Positions 33,764 to 42,367 of a DNA stretch of 64,000 nt are shown in pieces. The stretch is from Amnibacterium setariae (lineage in GTDB: Bacteria; Actinomycetota; Actinomycetes; Actinomycetales; Microbacteriaceae), in contig NZ_QXTG01000002.1 of the NCBI RefSeq assembly GCF_003581425.1, forward strand, positions 1,116,001 to 1,180,000. Reading direction: 5' to 3'. How positions within the stretch are numbered: position 1 is the stretch's first letter; each line of letters begins with the position of its first letter. The notes beneath the pieces are model-generated. The model saw only the letters and a program-made list of their open reading frames with translations, was not told where the DNA came from and did no database searches. Made by a program: the position numbers and the translations under genes.

Positions 33764-34575
33764 CACGCACCTCCATCGACCGGCGCGTCCGCGACGTCGC
33801 CGGTCTCCTTCGTCGCTTCCGAGTACCCGTCGGAGTAGCCGTCGGCGTAGGCCTCCGCGCTCCCCTGCCGGAACATGTCGCTCTCCCCGAGCCGCACGAT
33901 CGAGCGCGCGCCGGGGCCGTCGATGTCGAGCACGTGGTGCCCGAGGCCGCGGACCACCGCGACCGGCCGGTTCTCCGCCTTGCCCTTCACGAGGTCCGCC
34001 ATCGAGGCGATCTCGTCCGCCACGGCGACGATCGTGACGCCCATCGGGCGGCCCGTCGAATCCGGCTGCCCCCGCAGGTCGTCCACCGGCGCGACGCCCG
34101 CTACGCCGATCGCGATGTCCGTCTGCCCGTGCCGCCACGGCCGACCGAGCGTGTCCGTGACGACGACGCCGACCGGCACCCCGGCGGCGAGCATGAGCGC
34201 GGTCCGCAGCCGGGCCGCGGAGGCGTCGGGGTCGAGCGGGAGCAGCAGCACCGTGCCCGGCGCGACGTTGCTCGCGTCGACGCCCGCCGCGGCGCCGACG
34301 ATGCCGAGCCGGTTCTCCACGATCCGGGTGATGCCGCCGCCCGGCTGCTCGCGCACCGCGACGACGCGGACCGTCTCGTCCGTGATCGCCTGCTCGCGGT
34401 CCTCCGCGACGACCTGGCGGCCCTCCGCCTTCGACACGACCTTGCTCGACACGACGACGATGTCGCCCGCCTCGAGGTCGCCGACCGCGGCGACGAGCAG
34501 CGCGGCGAGGTCGTCGTCCTCGTGCACCTCCGGGATGCCGTCCGGCGCCCAGACGCGGACCTCCGCGGCCGTCAT
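33760..34575 (-). CDS. cofE: F420-0:gamma-glutamyl ligase
   Basis: A 271-residue CofE ligase that adds glutamates to F420-0 using [20 protein letters not shown] (about residues 37-53), the [19 protein letters not shown] stretch, [21 protein letters not shown] near residue 145 and [19 protein letters not shown] are family motifs. It lacks the C-terminal flavin reductase domain that makes mycobacterial FbiB a fusion; the last 35 residues are a Tyr/Gly/Asp-rich tail. It overlaps the oxidoreductase upstream (ATGA) and cofC downstream. Confidence 0.92.
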   Translation of the reverse strand: MTAAEVRVWAPDGIPEVHEDDDLAALLVAAVGDLEAGDIVVVSSKVVSKAEGRQVVAEDREQAITDETVRVVAVREQPGGGITRIVENRLGIVGAAAGVDASNVAPGTVLLLPLDPDASAARLRTALMLAAGVPVGVVVTDTLGRPWRHGQTDIAIGVAGVAPVDDLRGQPDSTGRPMGVTIVAVADEIASMADLVKGKAENRPVAVVRGLGHHVLDIDGPGARSIVRLGESDMFRQGSAEAYADGYSDGYSEATKETGDVADAPVDGGAW

Positions 34576-35570
34576 CGATGCAGCTTCGGCAGGACGTCGC
34601 GCGAGAACACGTCGATCCACTCGCGCTGGTTCCTGCCGACGTTGTGGAGGTAGATCCGGTCGAACCCGAGGTCCGCGTAGCGCTGCAGCGCGCGCAGGTG
34701 CTCGTCGGGATCGGCGGAGATCACCATGCGGCCCTCGAAATCCTCGGGCCGGACCATCTTCGCCATCTGCTCGAACTCGAACGGACTGCGGATGTCGCCC
34801 TTCGGGAACTTCATGCCGCCGTTCGGCCACTCGCGGATCGCGTTCGCGAGCGCCTCCTCGTCGGTCGGCGCCCAGGACAGGTGCACCTGGAGGACCTTCG
34901 GCGCCTTCGCCGGGTCCTTGCCCGCCTCCCGCTGCCCGGCGTCGAAGCGCTCGAACAGCCCGGAGATCTTCTCGAGCGGCGCACCGACGGTGATCAGGCC
35001 GTCGACGGCCTTGCCGGCGCGCTTCGCCGTGATCGGCCCGGCCGTCGCGACGAGGATCGGCGGGCGCTCGTCCATCGTCCACAGCCGCGTGGATTCGAGC
35101 TTGAAGTACCTGCCGTCGTGCTTGACGTCCTTGCCCGCCTGCGAACCCGTGAAGAGCTTGTCGATGATCTCGATCGCCTCGAACATGCGGTTGATCCGCT
35201 CGGGCGCCTCCGGCCAGTAGCCGCCGACGACGTGCTCGTTCAGCGCCTCCCCGGACCCGAGGCCCAGCCAGTGCCGTCCCGGGTACATCGCGGCGAGCGT
35301 CGCCGACGCCTGCGCGACCATCGCGGGGTGCCACCGGAAGATCGGCGCGGTGACGCCGGGGCCGAAGTCGCCCGTCGTCCGCTCGCCCACGGCGGTCAGC
35401 ACGTTCCAGACGAAGGCGCTGTTGCCCTGCGCGGGCACCCACGGCTGGAAGTGGTCCGCGGCCATCACCCCGGTGAAGCCCTTCGACTCCGCGTAGGCGG
35501 AGAGCTCGACGGCCTCGGACGGGTGGAACTGCTCGAGCATCGCGGCGTAGCCGATCTGGAGCGCTGACAC
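34572..35570 (-). CDS. fgd: F420-dependent glucose-6-phosphate dehydrogenase family oxidoreductase (LLM class)
   Basis: A 332-residue luciferase-like TIM-barrel protein. With GTG 35570 as start, the active-site residues fall where expected for FGD: His40 and Trp44 in ADHFQPW, and Glu108 in GSGEALNEH (Glu109 in mycobacterial FGD1). Start is supported by GGAAGG 8 nt upstream. It would reduce F420 with a sugar phosphate as donor, supplying F420H2. Several relatives in this class use other donors, so glucose 6-phosphate is probable rather than proven. First gene of the F420 trio. Confidence 0.85.
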   Translation of the reverse strand: MSALQIGYAAMLEQFHPSEAVELSAYAESKGFTGVMAADHFQPWVPAQGNSAFVWNVLTAVGERTTGDFGPGVTAPIFRWHPAMVAQASATLAAMYPGRHWLGLGSGEALNEHVVGGYWPEAPERINRMFEAIEIIDKLFTGSQAGKDVKHDGRYFKLESTRLWTMDERPPILVATAGPITAKRAGKAVDGLITVGAPLEKISGLFERFDAGQREAGKDPAKAPKVLQVHLSWAPTDEEALANAIREWPNGGMKFPKGDIRSPFEFEQMAKMVRPEDFEGRMVISADPDEHLRALQRYADLGFDRIYLHNVGRNQREWIDVFSRDVLPKLHR

Positions 35571-35632
35571 CCCGTCATCCTTCCACCTGCCGCTGAGCCG
35601 TCGACCGCCCGTGCTCGGCGGGCGCGCGGCCC

Positions 35633-36094
35633 TCAGTCCTCGGCGACGGGCGGGATCACGGCGGGGCGGACGTGCTCGTAGACGACGCTCGTGCGCACGT
35701 CGGCGACCTCCGCCCGCTCCGTCAGGCGGTCGATGACGAAGGCGTAGAGCGCGTCGTTGTCGCGGACGGCGACGTGCAGGAGGAAGTCCTCGGACCCGGA
35801 GACGACGAAGACCCCGACCACCTCCGGCAGCTCGATCGCCCAGGTGCGGAAGCCGTCGATGTTCGGGCGGCTCGGCGGGCGGATGCGGACGGCGATGAGG
35901 GCCTGCACGCCGCGGCCGATCGACGGGAGGTCGACCTCCAGCCGCGCGCCGCGGATGATCCCGCGGCGGATGAGCCCGCGCACCCGGTCGAGCGCGGTCG
36001 TGGGTGCGACGCCGACCGCCGCGGCGACGGCGCGGTTCGTCTGCCGCGCATCGCGCTGGAGCTCGGCGAGGATCGCCGTATCGAGTTCGTCCAT
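35633..36094 (-). CDS. Lrp/AsnC-family regulator
   Basis: A 153-residue feast/famine regulator. MDELDTAILAELQRDARQTN with VAAAVGVAPTTALDRVRGL form the N-terminal helix-turn-helix, and the C-terminal RAM domain contains the GSEDFLLHVAVRD strand. ATG 36094 is the likely start; ATG 36103 three codons upstream is possible. It is divergent from the DUF2000 gene, and a perfect palindrome lies between them. The ligand is probably an amino acid. Confidence 0.88.
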   Translation of the reverse strand: MDELDTAILAELQRDARQTNRAVAAAVGVAPTTALDRVRGLIRRGIIRGARLEVDLPSIGRGVQALIAVRIRPPSRPNIDGFRTWAIELPEVVGVFVVSGSEDFLLHVAVRDNDALYAFVIDRLTERAEVADVRTSVVYEHVRPAVIPPVAED

Positions 36095-36117
36095 GCGCGC
36101 CATTCCAGCACCTCGGC

Positions 36118-36130
36118 CGTACGTCGTACG
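36118..36130. promoter_or_regulatory. Palindromic candidate Lrp operator
   Basis: CGTAC-GTC-GTACG, a perfect 13-bp palindrome, 24 nt upstream of the Lrp ATG and 46 nt upstream of the divergent DUF2000 start. It could serve both genes. Confidence 0.5.
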
Positions 36131-36161
36131 AGCAGCGCCGCCTCCCGGCGCCGGCGCCTCC

Positions 36162-36167
36162 TACGAT
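36162..36167 (+). promoter_or_regulatory. Candidate -10 box for a leaderless DUF2000 transcript
   Basis: TACGAT ends 8 nt before the ATG at 36176; there is no ribosome site in the remaining gap. Confidence 0.4.
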
Positions 36168-36175
36168 CCCGTCGC

Positions 36176-36658
36176 ATGACGGACGAGGCACGGACCGGCC
36201 CCGTGGGCTTCGAGCCCGGGGAGATCGACCAGAGCGCGTCGACCCGCGACGCCCGGCTCAAGTGGGTGATCGCGGTCGACGCCGATCAGCCCGAGGGGCG
36301 ACGGGCGAACGCGATCGCGTGCGTCGCGGCGGCGTTCGGCGCCCGCGTGCCCGGGCTGCTCGGCACGGACGGGATCGACGCGGACGGCGTCGCGCACCCG
36401 GGGCTGCCGTGGGCGGGCTGCAGCCTGCTCGCGGCGGACGCCGAGCGCCTCGTGGCGCTGCGCGGCAGGGCCGCCGAGGAGGAGGGCGTCCTCGTGATCG
36501 GGATGCCCGCCGCGGCCCAGGAGTCCCGGGTCTACGACGAGTACCTCGCGAACCTGGCGGGGACCCCCTCCGCGGACCTCCGCGAGATCGCGATCGGGCT
36601 GATCGGGCCGAGGAAGGCCGTCGAGCGGCTGACGAAGAAGCTGCGCCTGCTCGGCTGA
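36176..36658 (+). CDS. DUF2000 family protein (peptidyl-tRNA hydrolase-like fold)
   Basis: A 160-residue protein of the DUF2000 family. After about 28 leader residues come RLKWVIAVDADQPEGRRANA and IACVAAAFGARVPGLLG, the conserved core, and near the C-terminus the strand IAIGLIGPRKAVERLTKKLR. The fold is related to archaeal-type peptidyl-tRNA hydrolase 2, but no activity is established. DUF2000 genes are often divergent from Lrp-type regulators, as here. It is convergent with the GNAT gene. Confidence 0.82.
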   Translation: MTDEARTGPVGFEPGEIDQSASTRDARLKWVIAVDADQPEGRRANAIACVAAAFGARVPGLLGTDGIDADGVAHPGLPWAGCSLLAADAERLVALRGRAAEEEGVLVIGMPAAAQESRVYDEYLANLAGTPSADLREIAIGLIGPRKAVERLTKKLRLLG

Positions 36659-36672
36659 GCCCCGGTCCCCCG

Positions 36673-36738
36673 TCGCGCGGTGCTCGTGCCGTCGCGCGGT
36701 CGGCACACCGACCGCGCGACGGCACGGCTACCGCGCGA
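36673..36738. repeat. Family 2 nested hairpin
   Basis: Outer arms TCGCGCGGT (36673-36681) and ACCGCGCGA (36730-36738) enclose a perfect 18-bp hairpin (36686-36703 with 36708-36725, loop CACA). It fills the gap between two convergent genes (stops at 36658 and 36742). Confidence 0.85.
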
Positions 36739-36741
36739 GGT

Positions 36742-37197
36742 TCAGGCGGTGAGGTCGAAGCGGAGGAGCGGGAGCATGCGGCCGGCACGGGTGTCGCTCT
36801 CCACCTCGCCGATCCGCTCGGCACCGACCGCGCGGTAGAACCCCTCCGCGTTCGGGTCCGCGCCGATCGTCAGCGAGCGGTATCCCGCCTCCCGCGCGCG
36901 GACGAGGAGCGCCTCGAGCAGGGCGCGGCCGATGCCCTCGCCGTGCCGGGACGGGTCGACGAACACGGCCCACAGCCGGCCGTCCGGCGGGGCGCCGAGC
37001 ACCGCCGTCGCGCCGACCAGCACGTCGCCCTCCGCCTGGACGAGCGGACCGAAGCGCTCGACCTCCTCCGGGCTCCACGTGAGCTCGTGCCGGCACGCCT
37101 CGAGGAACGCCGCGTCGTAGCTCCACGACGCCTTCGCGCGCATCGCGAGCGCCGACAGCGCGGCCGCCTCGCTCGGCCGCGCGACCCGGATGCTCAT
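36742..37197 (-). CDS. GNAT family N-acetyltransferase
   Basis: A 151-residue acetyltransferase: VARPSEAAALSALAMRAKAS at the start, VFVDPSRHGEGIGRALLEAL (acetyl-CoA loop, R-x-x-G-x-G/A) near residue 80, and YRSLTIGADPNAEGFYRAVG, the typical GNAT end. ATG 37197 overlaps the MOSC stop (ATGA). Substrate unknown. Confidence 0.88.
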   Translation of the reverse strand: MSIRVARPSEAAALSALAMRAKASWSYDAAFLEACRHELTWSPEEVERFGPLVQAEGDVLVGATAVLGAPPDGRLWAVFVDPSRHGEGIGRALLEALLVRAREAGYRSLTIGADPNAEGFYRAVGAERIGEVESDTRAGRMLPLLRFDLTA

Positions 37198-37832
37198 GCC
37201 CTCGCGAGCGCCTTCGCGATGTAGCGGTGCACGTCGTCCTGCAGGCGGATCGCGCCGGCGGCCTCCGCGTCGAGCAGCGCCTGCGCCGCGGCCGGGTCCT
37301 GCCGCGTGAACCAGCCGCCGATCGTGACGCCGTGGTCCGGTCGCTCGACGACCTCGATCCCGTCGCCCGCCTGCACGTCGCCGGCGCGGATCACGCGGAA
37401 GTAGGCGCCGGGCGCGCCGTACGCGCGGAACCGGTCCTGCCAGCCCTTCACGCCCATCCGCCGCTCGAAGACGCCGCACGGCGTGCGCGGGCTCGTCACC
37501 TCGAGCACGGCGCCGCCGACGCGCCACCGCTCGCCGATGACCGCGCCGGTGACCTCGACGCCGCGGGTGCGCAGGTTCTCCCCGAACGTTCCCGGCGGGA
37601 TCTCGCGGCCGAGCTCGCGGGCGAAGTGCTCCGCGTCCTCCTCCGCGTACGCGTAGACGGCCTGGTCCTCGCCGCCGTGGTACTTGCGGTCGGCCTGCAC
37701 GTCCGCGTGCAGACCGAGCTTCCGGATCCGGATCGGCTTCGCCGACGGCCGCTTGTCGATGGCGGTCGTGCCCACGCCGCCGCGGTCCGGCAGCAGCTGG
37801 TGGACGACGCACACCGCGACGAGCTCAGCCAC
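37194..37832 (-). CDS. MOSC-domain protein (YiiM-like)
   Basis: A 212-residue MOSC protein. [20 protein letters not shown] (about residues 51-70) and [12 protein letters not shown] are family hallmarks, and the conserved Cys is in [14 protein letters not shown] (about residue 118), expected to bind molybdopterin or sulfur. Homologues such as YiiM detoxify N-hydroxylated compounds using molybdenum cofactor. Start GTG 37832 overlaps the coaD end by 8 nt, so translation is probably coupled to coaD although the functions differ. Confidence 0.88.
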   Translation of the reverse strand: MAELVAVCVVHQLLPDRGGVGTTAIDKRPSAKPIRIRKLGLHADVQADRKYHGGEDQAVYAYAEEDAEHFARELGREIPPGTFGENLRTRGVEVTGAVIGERWRVGGAVLEVTSPRTPCGVFERRMGVKGWQDRFRAYGAPGAYFRVIRAGDVQAGDGIEVVERPDHGVTIGGWFTRQDPAAAQALLDAEAAGAIRLQDDVHRYIAKALARA

Positions 37833-38316
37833 GGACGGGTCCCTCCGGCTGCAGCGCCGCCGCGACCGCGCGCGGCACGTAGGGCGCGATGTCCCCGCCG
37901 AGCGCCGCGACCTGGCGGATCAGCGAGCTGGAGACGTGGCTCGTCGCGGGCTGCGCGACCAGGAACAGGGTCTCGACACCCGCGAGGTCGCGATTCACCA
38001 TCGCCATCGGCGTCTCGTAGGCCGCGTCCGTCGACGAGCGGAGCCCCTTCACGAGCGCCTCCGCCCCGACCTTGCGGCAGTAGTCGACGAGCAGGCCGCT
38101 CGACAGCGAGTCGACCTCGACGCCGTCGACGCCGGCCTCCGCCAGCGACTCGCGGATGAGCCGCACCCGCTCGTCCACCTCGAGCAGCGCCTGCTTGCCC
38201 GGGTTGTGGGTCACCAGCACGTGGACCCGGTCGAAGAGCCGGGCGGTCCGCCCGATCACGTCGAGGTGTCCGAGGGTGACCGGGTCGAAGGAGCCCGGGA
38301 CGACGGCGATCCGCAC
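37825..38316 (-). CDS. coaD: Phosphopantetheine adenylyltransferase
   Basis: A 163-residue enzyme of coenzyme A synthesis (4'-phosphopantetheine + ATP to dephospho-CoA). [20 protein letters not shown] carries the TxGH nucleotidyltransferase motif, [20 protein letters not shown] is the substrate-binding segment, and [14 protein letters not shown] is the C-terminal signature. GTG 38316 is preferred because GGGAGG lies 8 nt upstream; the reading open to 38352 has no support. It follows recG with a hairpin between. Confidence 0.95.
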   Translation of the reverse strand: MRIAVVPGSFDPVTLGHLDVIGRTARLFDRVHVLVTHNPGKQALLEVDERVRLIRESLAEAGVDGVEVDSLSSGLLVDYCRKVGAEALVKGLRSSTDAAYETPMAMVNRDLAGVETLFLVAQPATSHVSSSLIRQVAALGGDIAPYVPRAVAAALQPEGPVRG

Positions 38317-38354
38317 GGCCCCATCCTCCCGGATCGCCCCGCCGATCCGCACCG

Positions 38355-38393
38355 CCTTCGTTCCGTAGGCGACGGCTGCCTACAAGACGAAGG
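38355..38393 (-). terminator. Imperfect hairpin between recG and coaD
   Basis: Arms 38355-38370 and 38378-38393 (16 nt each, with a short internal mismatch and a 7-nt loop), 6 nt after the recG stop. Likely a recG terminator that separates it from coaD. Confidence 0.6.
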
Positions 38394-38399
38394 GGTGGG

Positions 38400-40580
38400 T
38401 CAGTTCTTGTCGAGGAAGGCGCGCGACTCCTCGTCGCTCGTCCGCTCGATCGCGGCGCGGAGCGCCGAGTAGGCGTCGAGGGCCGGGTCCTCGGCGAGCA
38501 GCGCCGCGGCGGTCGCGCGCGCCTGCTCGATGATCTCTCCGTCGCGCGTGACGCGCAGGAGCTTCAGCTGCGATCGGCCGCCGGACTGGGAGGCGCCGAG
38601 CACGTCACCCTCGCGCCGCAGCTCGAGGTCGGTCTGCGCGAGGGCGAACCCGTCCGTGGTCGCGGCGACCGCCTCCACGCGCTCGAGGGCGGGCGTGCCC
38701 TCCTCCGCGTGGGTGACGAGCAGGCAGAGCCCGGGCAGACCACCTCGACCGACGCGGCCGCGCAGCTGGTGCAGCTGCGAGACGCCGAACCGGTCCGCGT
38801 CGAGCACGACCATGAACGTCGCGTTCGCGACGTCGACGCCGACCTCGACGACCGTGGTGGCGACGAGCAGGTCGATCCGGCCGTCGGCGAAGGCGGTCAT
38901 CACGGCCTCCTTCTCCTCCCCGGACATGCGCCCGGTGAGCGCCTCGATGCGGCGGCCCGCGAGCGCCGGCTGCGTGCGCAGGTCCGCGAGCACGCCGGCG
39001 ACCGTCGCGCGGGGCGGCGCCCCGTCCTCCACGGCGAGCAGGTCGCCCTCGTCGTCGTCCGCGCCGATCGCCGGGCAGATGACGTACCCCTGCCGGCCCT
39101 GCTCGATCTCCTCCCCCGCCCGGCGCCACACGTTCGGCAGCCAGCGCGGCTTCGCCGCCAGCGGCACGACGTGGGAGGTGATGGGGGCGCGCCCGGCGGG
39201 CAGGCCGCGGATCGTCGAGGTCTCGAGGTCGCCGAACACCGTCATCGCGACGGTGCGAGGGATCGGCGTCGCCGTCATCACGAGGGTGTGCGGCGCGCTG
39301 CCCTTGCGGCGCAGGATCTCCCGCTGCTCGACGCCGAAGCGGTGCTGCTCGTCGACGACGACGAGGCCGAGGTCCTCGAACTCGGTCGAGTCCGACAGCA
39401 GCGCGTGGGTGCCGACGACGATCTTCGCCCGCCCGGTGATGATCTGCAGCGCCGCCTTCCGCCGCGCGGCGACGCCCATCTGCCCAGTGACGAGCGTCGG
39501 CATCAGCTCCGCGGAGAGGTCCGGCCCGAGGATCTTCGCGATCGAGCGGAGGTGCTGCGCGGCGAGCACCTCCGTCGGCGCGAGCAGCGCGGCCTGGCCG
39601 CCGGTCTCGGCGACGACGAGCATCGCGCGCAGGGCGACGAGCGTCTTGCCGGACGCGACCTCCCCCTGCAGCAGCCGGTGCATCGGCACCTCGCCCGCGA
39701 GGTCGCCGAGGATCTCCGCGCCGACCGCCTTCTGGTCGTCCGTCAGCTCGAACGGCAGCGCCGCGTCGAACCGCGCGAGGTAGCCGCCCGGGCTCGGCAC
39801 GCGGGGCGTGGCCGCGAACATCGCGCGCACCGCCCGGCGCTGCAGCAGCGCGGTCTGCAGCAGGAACGCCTCGTGGAAGCGGAGGGTGCGCTTCGCCTGG
39901 ATCCAGTCGCCGTCGTGGGCGGGCCGGTGGATGCGTCGCAGCGCCGCCTCGAAGCCCATCAGGTGCGCGGTGCGGCAGACCTCGAGCGGCATCGGGTCGT
40001 CGATCCCGGTGATCGCGCCGAGCGCGAGCTCGATCGCCTTCTCGATCTTCCAGGTGGTCAGGGAGGCGGTCGCCGGGTAGATCGGCAGCGGGGTCTCCTC
40101 CCACCGCCTCGCCCCCTCCGGGTCCTTCTCCGGATCCGGCGGCTCCTGCCCCTCCTCCGTGAACATCTGGTGCTGCGGGTGCGCGAGCTGCCGCATGCCC
40201 TTGTAGAGCTTGACCTTGCCGCTGAAGAGGCCGCGACGCCCGGGCACGAGCGCGTTCGCGTTCTTCTCGTCGGTGATGAAGGGCTGGTTGAAGAAGACGA
40301 GGGAGAGCGTGCCGGTGCCGTCGGAGATCAGCACCTCCTGCATCGAGCCGCGGCGGTTGCGCAGGCCCCGGCTCGTGGCGCGCAGCACCTCCGCGACGAT
40401 CGTGACGTCGGTCTCGAGCGGGAGGGCGTCCAGGCGGCTGAGCTCGCCGCGCTTCACGTAGCGGCGCGGGTAGTGCGCGAGGAGGTCGCCGACGGTGCGG
40501 AGGTCGAGCTGCTTGTCGAGCAGCTTCGCGGTGCGATCGCCCACGACGGCGGCGAGTCGCTGATCGAGCGGCCCCGCCAT
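38400..40580 (-). CDS. recG: ATP-dependent DNA helicase RecG
   Basis: A 726-residue branch-migration helicase that reverses stalled replication forks. The N-terminal wedge/OB region includes YPRRYVKRGELSRLDALPLE. The helicase core shows motif I GEVASGKTLVALRAML, motif Ia LLAPTEVLAAQH, motif II VVVDEQHRFGVEQRE, motif III MTATPIPRTVAM, motif V ATTVVEVGVDVANA and motif VI HQLRGRVGRGG. Motif I has Glu-Val-Ala rather than the common Asp-Val-Gly. ATG 40580 or ATG 40589 may be the start; both have poorly placed ribosome sites. Confidence 0.95.
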   Translation of the reverse strand: MAGPLDQRLAAVVGDRTAKLLDKQLDLRTVGDLLAHYPRRYVKRGELSRLDALPLETDVTIVAEVLRATSRGLRNRRGSMQEVLISDGTGTLSLVFFNQPFITDEKNANALVPGRRGLFSGKVKLYKGMRQLAHPQHQMFTEEGQEPPDPEKDPEGARRWEETPLPIYPATASLTTWKIEKAIELALGAITGIDDPMPLEVCRTAHLMGFEAALRRIHRPAHDGDWIQAKRTLRFHEAFLLQTALLQRRAVRAMFAATPRVPSPGGYLARFDAALPFELTDDQKAVGAEILGDLAGEVPMHRLLQGEVASGKTLVALRAMLVVAETGGQAALLAPTEVLAAQHLRSIAKILGPDLSAELMPTLVTGQMGVAARRKAALQIITGRAKIVVGTHALLSDSTEFEDLGLVVVDEQHRFGVEQREILRRKGSAPHTLVMTATPIPRTVAMTVFGDLETSTIRGLPAGRAPITSHVVPLAAKPRWLPNVWRRAGEEIEQGRQGYVICPAIGADDDEGDLLAVEDGAPPRATVAGVLADLRTQPALAGRRIEALTGRMSGEEKEAVMTAFADGRIDLLVATTVVEVGVDVANATFMVVLDADRFGVSQLHQLRGRVGRGGLPGLCLLVTHAEEGTPALERVEAVAATTDGFALAQTDLELRREGDVLGASQSGGRSQLKLLRVTRDGEIIEQARATAAALLAEDPALDAYSALRAAIERTSDEESRAFLDKN

Positions 40581-40666
40581 GCCTCCCATGCTACGGAGCC
40601 GCGCCGACACCCGGCGGCCGCGCCTCCCGATTCCCGCCGGCGCCGCGGGTGCGGGAGGGTGGAGGG

Positions 40667-41224
40667 GTGAGGATCGTCGCGGGGTGGGCCGGGTCGCTGC
40701 AGCTCGCGGTGCCGCCGGAGGGGACGCGGCCGACCAGCGACCGCACCCGTGAGGCGCTGTTCTCCATGCTCGAGTCCCGCGACGCGATCGGCGGGGCGCG
40801 GGTGCTCGACCTCTACGCCGGGTCGGGCGCGTTCGGGCTCGAGTCGCTGAGCCGGGGCGCCGCCTCCGCGGTCCTCGTCGACAAGGCGCCGAGGGCCGTG
40901 CGGGTGCTGCGGGAGAACGCGGCGCGGCTGCGGAAGGCCGCACGCGGCCCGCTCGAGGTGAACGTCGTGCAGCAGTCGGTGCACCCGTTCCTCGCGAGCG
41001 CGGCGTCCGGCGTCGGCCTCGCGTTCCTCGACCCGCCCTACGACCTGTCCGACGAGCACGTCGCCGCGGACCTGGTCGCGCTCGCGCCGCTGCTCACCCC
41101 CGAGGCGGTCGTGCTGGTCGAGCGCTCGTCCCGCTCCCCCGAGCCGGCGCTCCCCGCCTCCCTCGTCCTCGAGCGCACCCGCACGTACGGCGACACCGCG
41201 GTCCACGTCATCGCCCCCGCCTGA
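40667..41224 (+). CDS. rsmD: 16S rRNA m2G966 methyltransferase RsmD
   Basis: A 185-residue SAM-dependent methyltransferase. RIVAGWAGSLQL at the start, RPTSDRTREALFSML (RNA-binding), VLDLYAGSGAFGLESLSRGA (SAM motif I) and LAFLDPPYDL (catalytic DPPY) are all present. Start GTG 40667 follows GGGAGGGTGGAGGG. In many actinobacteria rsmD sits on the same strand as recG and coaD; here it is inverted, divergent from recG and convergent with thiL. Confidence 0.93.
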   Translation: MRIVAGWAGSLQLAVPPEGTRPTSDRTREALFSMLESRDAIGGARVLDLYAGSGAFGLESLSRGAASAVLVDKAPRAVRVLRENAARLRKAARGPLEVNVVQQSVHPFLASAASGVGLAFLDPPYDLSDEHVAADLVALAPLLTPEAVVLVERSSRSPEPALPASLVLERTRTYGDTAVHVIAPA

Positions 41225-41279
41225 TTCCGTTTTGAAGGAGTTCTCGACGCGAGCGCGCGAGAACTCCTTCAAAACGGAA
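41225..41279. terminator. Perfect 22-bp hairpin between rsmD and thiL
   Basis: Arms 41225-41246 and 41258-41279 are perfectly complementary (22 bp, 11-nt loop), starting at the base after the rsmD stop. The arms begin TTCCGTTTTGAAGGAG, so the hairpin carries an AAAA/TTTT block in each arm. A bidirectional terminator is the likely role; it has no sequence relation to the other palindrome families. Confidence 0.8.
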
Positions 41280-41353
41280 GCGGACTTGTCACCAGGCGGC
41301 CTTCTCGGCGCCCGCGGAGGGCGTGTCGTGACGAGTCCGCGCCCCGCTGCGGG

Positions 41354-42367
41354 TCAGGAGGCGCTGAACGAGTCCCAGCCCGCCGCGTCGACCGGGGCGC
41401 CGTCGATCGCGACGCCCGGGCCGCCCTCGCGGACCCGGCCCAGGCGGCGGAAGCCGGCGGGCGGCTCGCCCGGGAAGCAGGCGAGGAGCCCGTGGTCCTC
41501 GCCGCCGCCGAGCACGAGCGAGAACGCCTCGTTGCGGCCCGGCGGCTCGGCGGCGCCGTCGACGCCGTCCGCTCCGGCCGCGGTGATCACCGCGTCGCCC
41601 TCGGCCTCGATCGCGGTGCGGTCCAGATCGAGCAGCACGTCGCTCGCCTCCGCGATTCTTGTCGCGTCGAGCAGGAGGCCGTCGGACACGTCGAGCATCG
41701 CGGTCGCCCCGCCCTCCGCGGCGCGCACCCCGTCCGCGACGGGCGGCCGCGGCGCGAGCTGCTCGGCGAGCAGCGGCCCGTGCCGGCGCCGGAGCGCGGC
41801 GATCGCGTCGGCATCCTCCTCCCCCGTTGCGAACAGGAGGCGCAGCCCTGCGGCGGCGAGACCGAGCCGCCCCGAGTAGGCGACCACGTCGCCGGGTCGC
41901 GCGCCGGACCGCAGCACGGGCTCTCGGCCGTCGAGCGAGCCGGTCACCGTGACCGACAGCGCGAGCACGGGCGACCGGGTGAGGTCGCCGCCGACGACGC
42001 CGACGCCCGGCGCGAGCTCGGCGCAGGCGGCGGCGAGCCCGTCGGCGATGCCCTCGAGGTCCTCGACCGGCGTCTCCCCCGGCGCCGCGAGCGCGACGAG
42101 CAGGCCGGTGGGTCGGCCGCCCATCGCGGCGACGTCGATCAGGTTCGTCGCCGCGGCCTTCCAGCCGAGCTCGAACGGCGTCGACCAGGCGCGGCGGAAG
42201 TCCGGTCCCTGCACCATCGCATCGGTGCTGAGGAGGACGAGGCCGTCAGGCGCCGCGAGCAGGGCCGCGTCGTCGCCGGGGCCGAGCAGCGCCTCCGCCC
42301 GTGCCAGCCGAGGGATGATCCGCGCCAGTGCCGCCCGTTCGCCGACGGTCGCGAGGTCGTCGGTCAC
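41354..42367 (-). CDS. thiL: Thiamine-monophosphate kinase
   Basis: A 337-residue ThiL, which phosphorylates thiamine monophosphate to the diphosphate. LLGPGDDAALLAAPDG (Mg-ATP site), LLSTDAMVQGPDFRRAW, ATNLIDVAAMGGRPTGLLVA, VVGGDLTRSPVLALSVTVTG and AMLDVSDGLLLDATRIA are the five family segments. GTG 42367 overlaps the DUF3515 stop (GTGA). Confidence 0.95.
   Translation of the reverse strand: MTDDLATVGERAALARIIPRLARAEALLGPGDDAALLAAPDGLVLLSTDAMVQGPDFRRAWSTPFELGWKAAATNLIDVAAMGGRPTGLLVALAAPGETPVEDLEGIADGLAAACAELAPGVGVVGGDLTRSPVLALSVTVTGSLDGREPVLRSGARPGDVVAYSGRLGLAAAGLRLLFATGEEDADAIAALRRRHGPLLAEQLAPRPPVADGVRAAEGGATAMLDVSDGLLLDATRIAEASDVLLDLDRTAIEAEGDAVITAAGADGVDGAAEPPGRNEAFSLVLGGGEDHGLLACFPGEPPAGFRRLGRVREGGPGVAIDGAPVDAAGWDSFSAS

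Noticed and set aside
38709-40670. A 653-codon forward frame opposite recG
   Set aside because: Antisense shadow; recG on the reverse strand has all helicase motifs.
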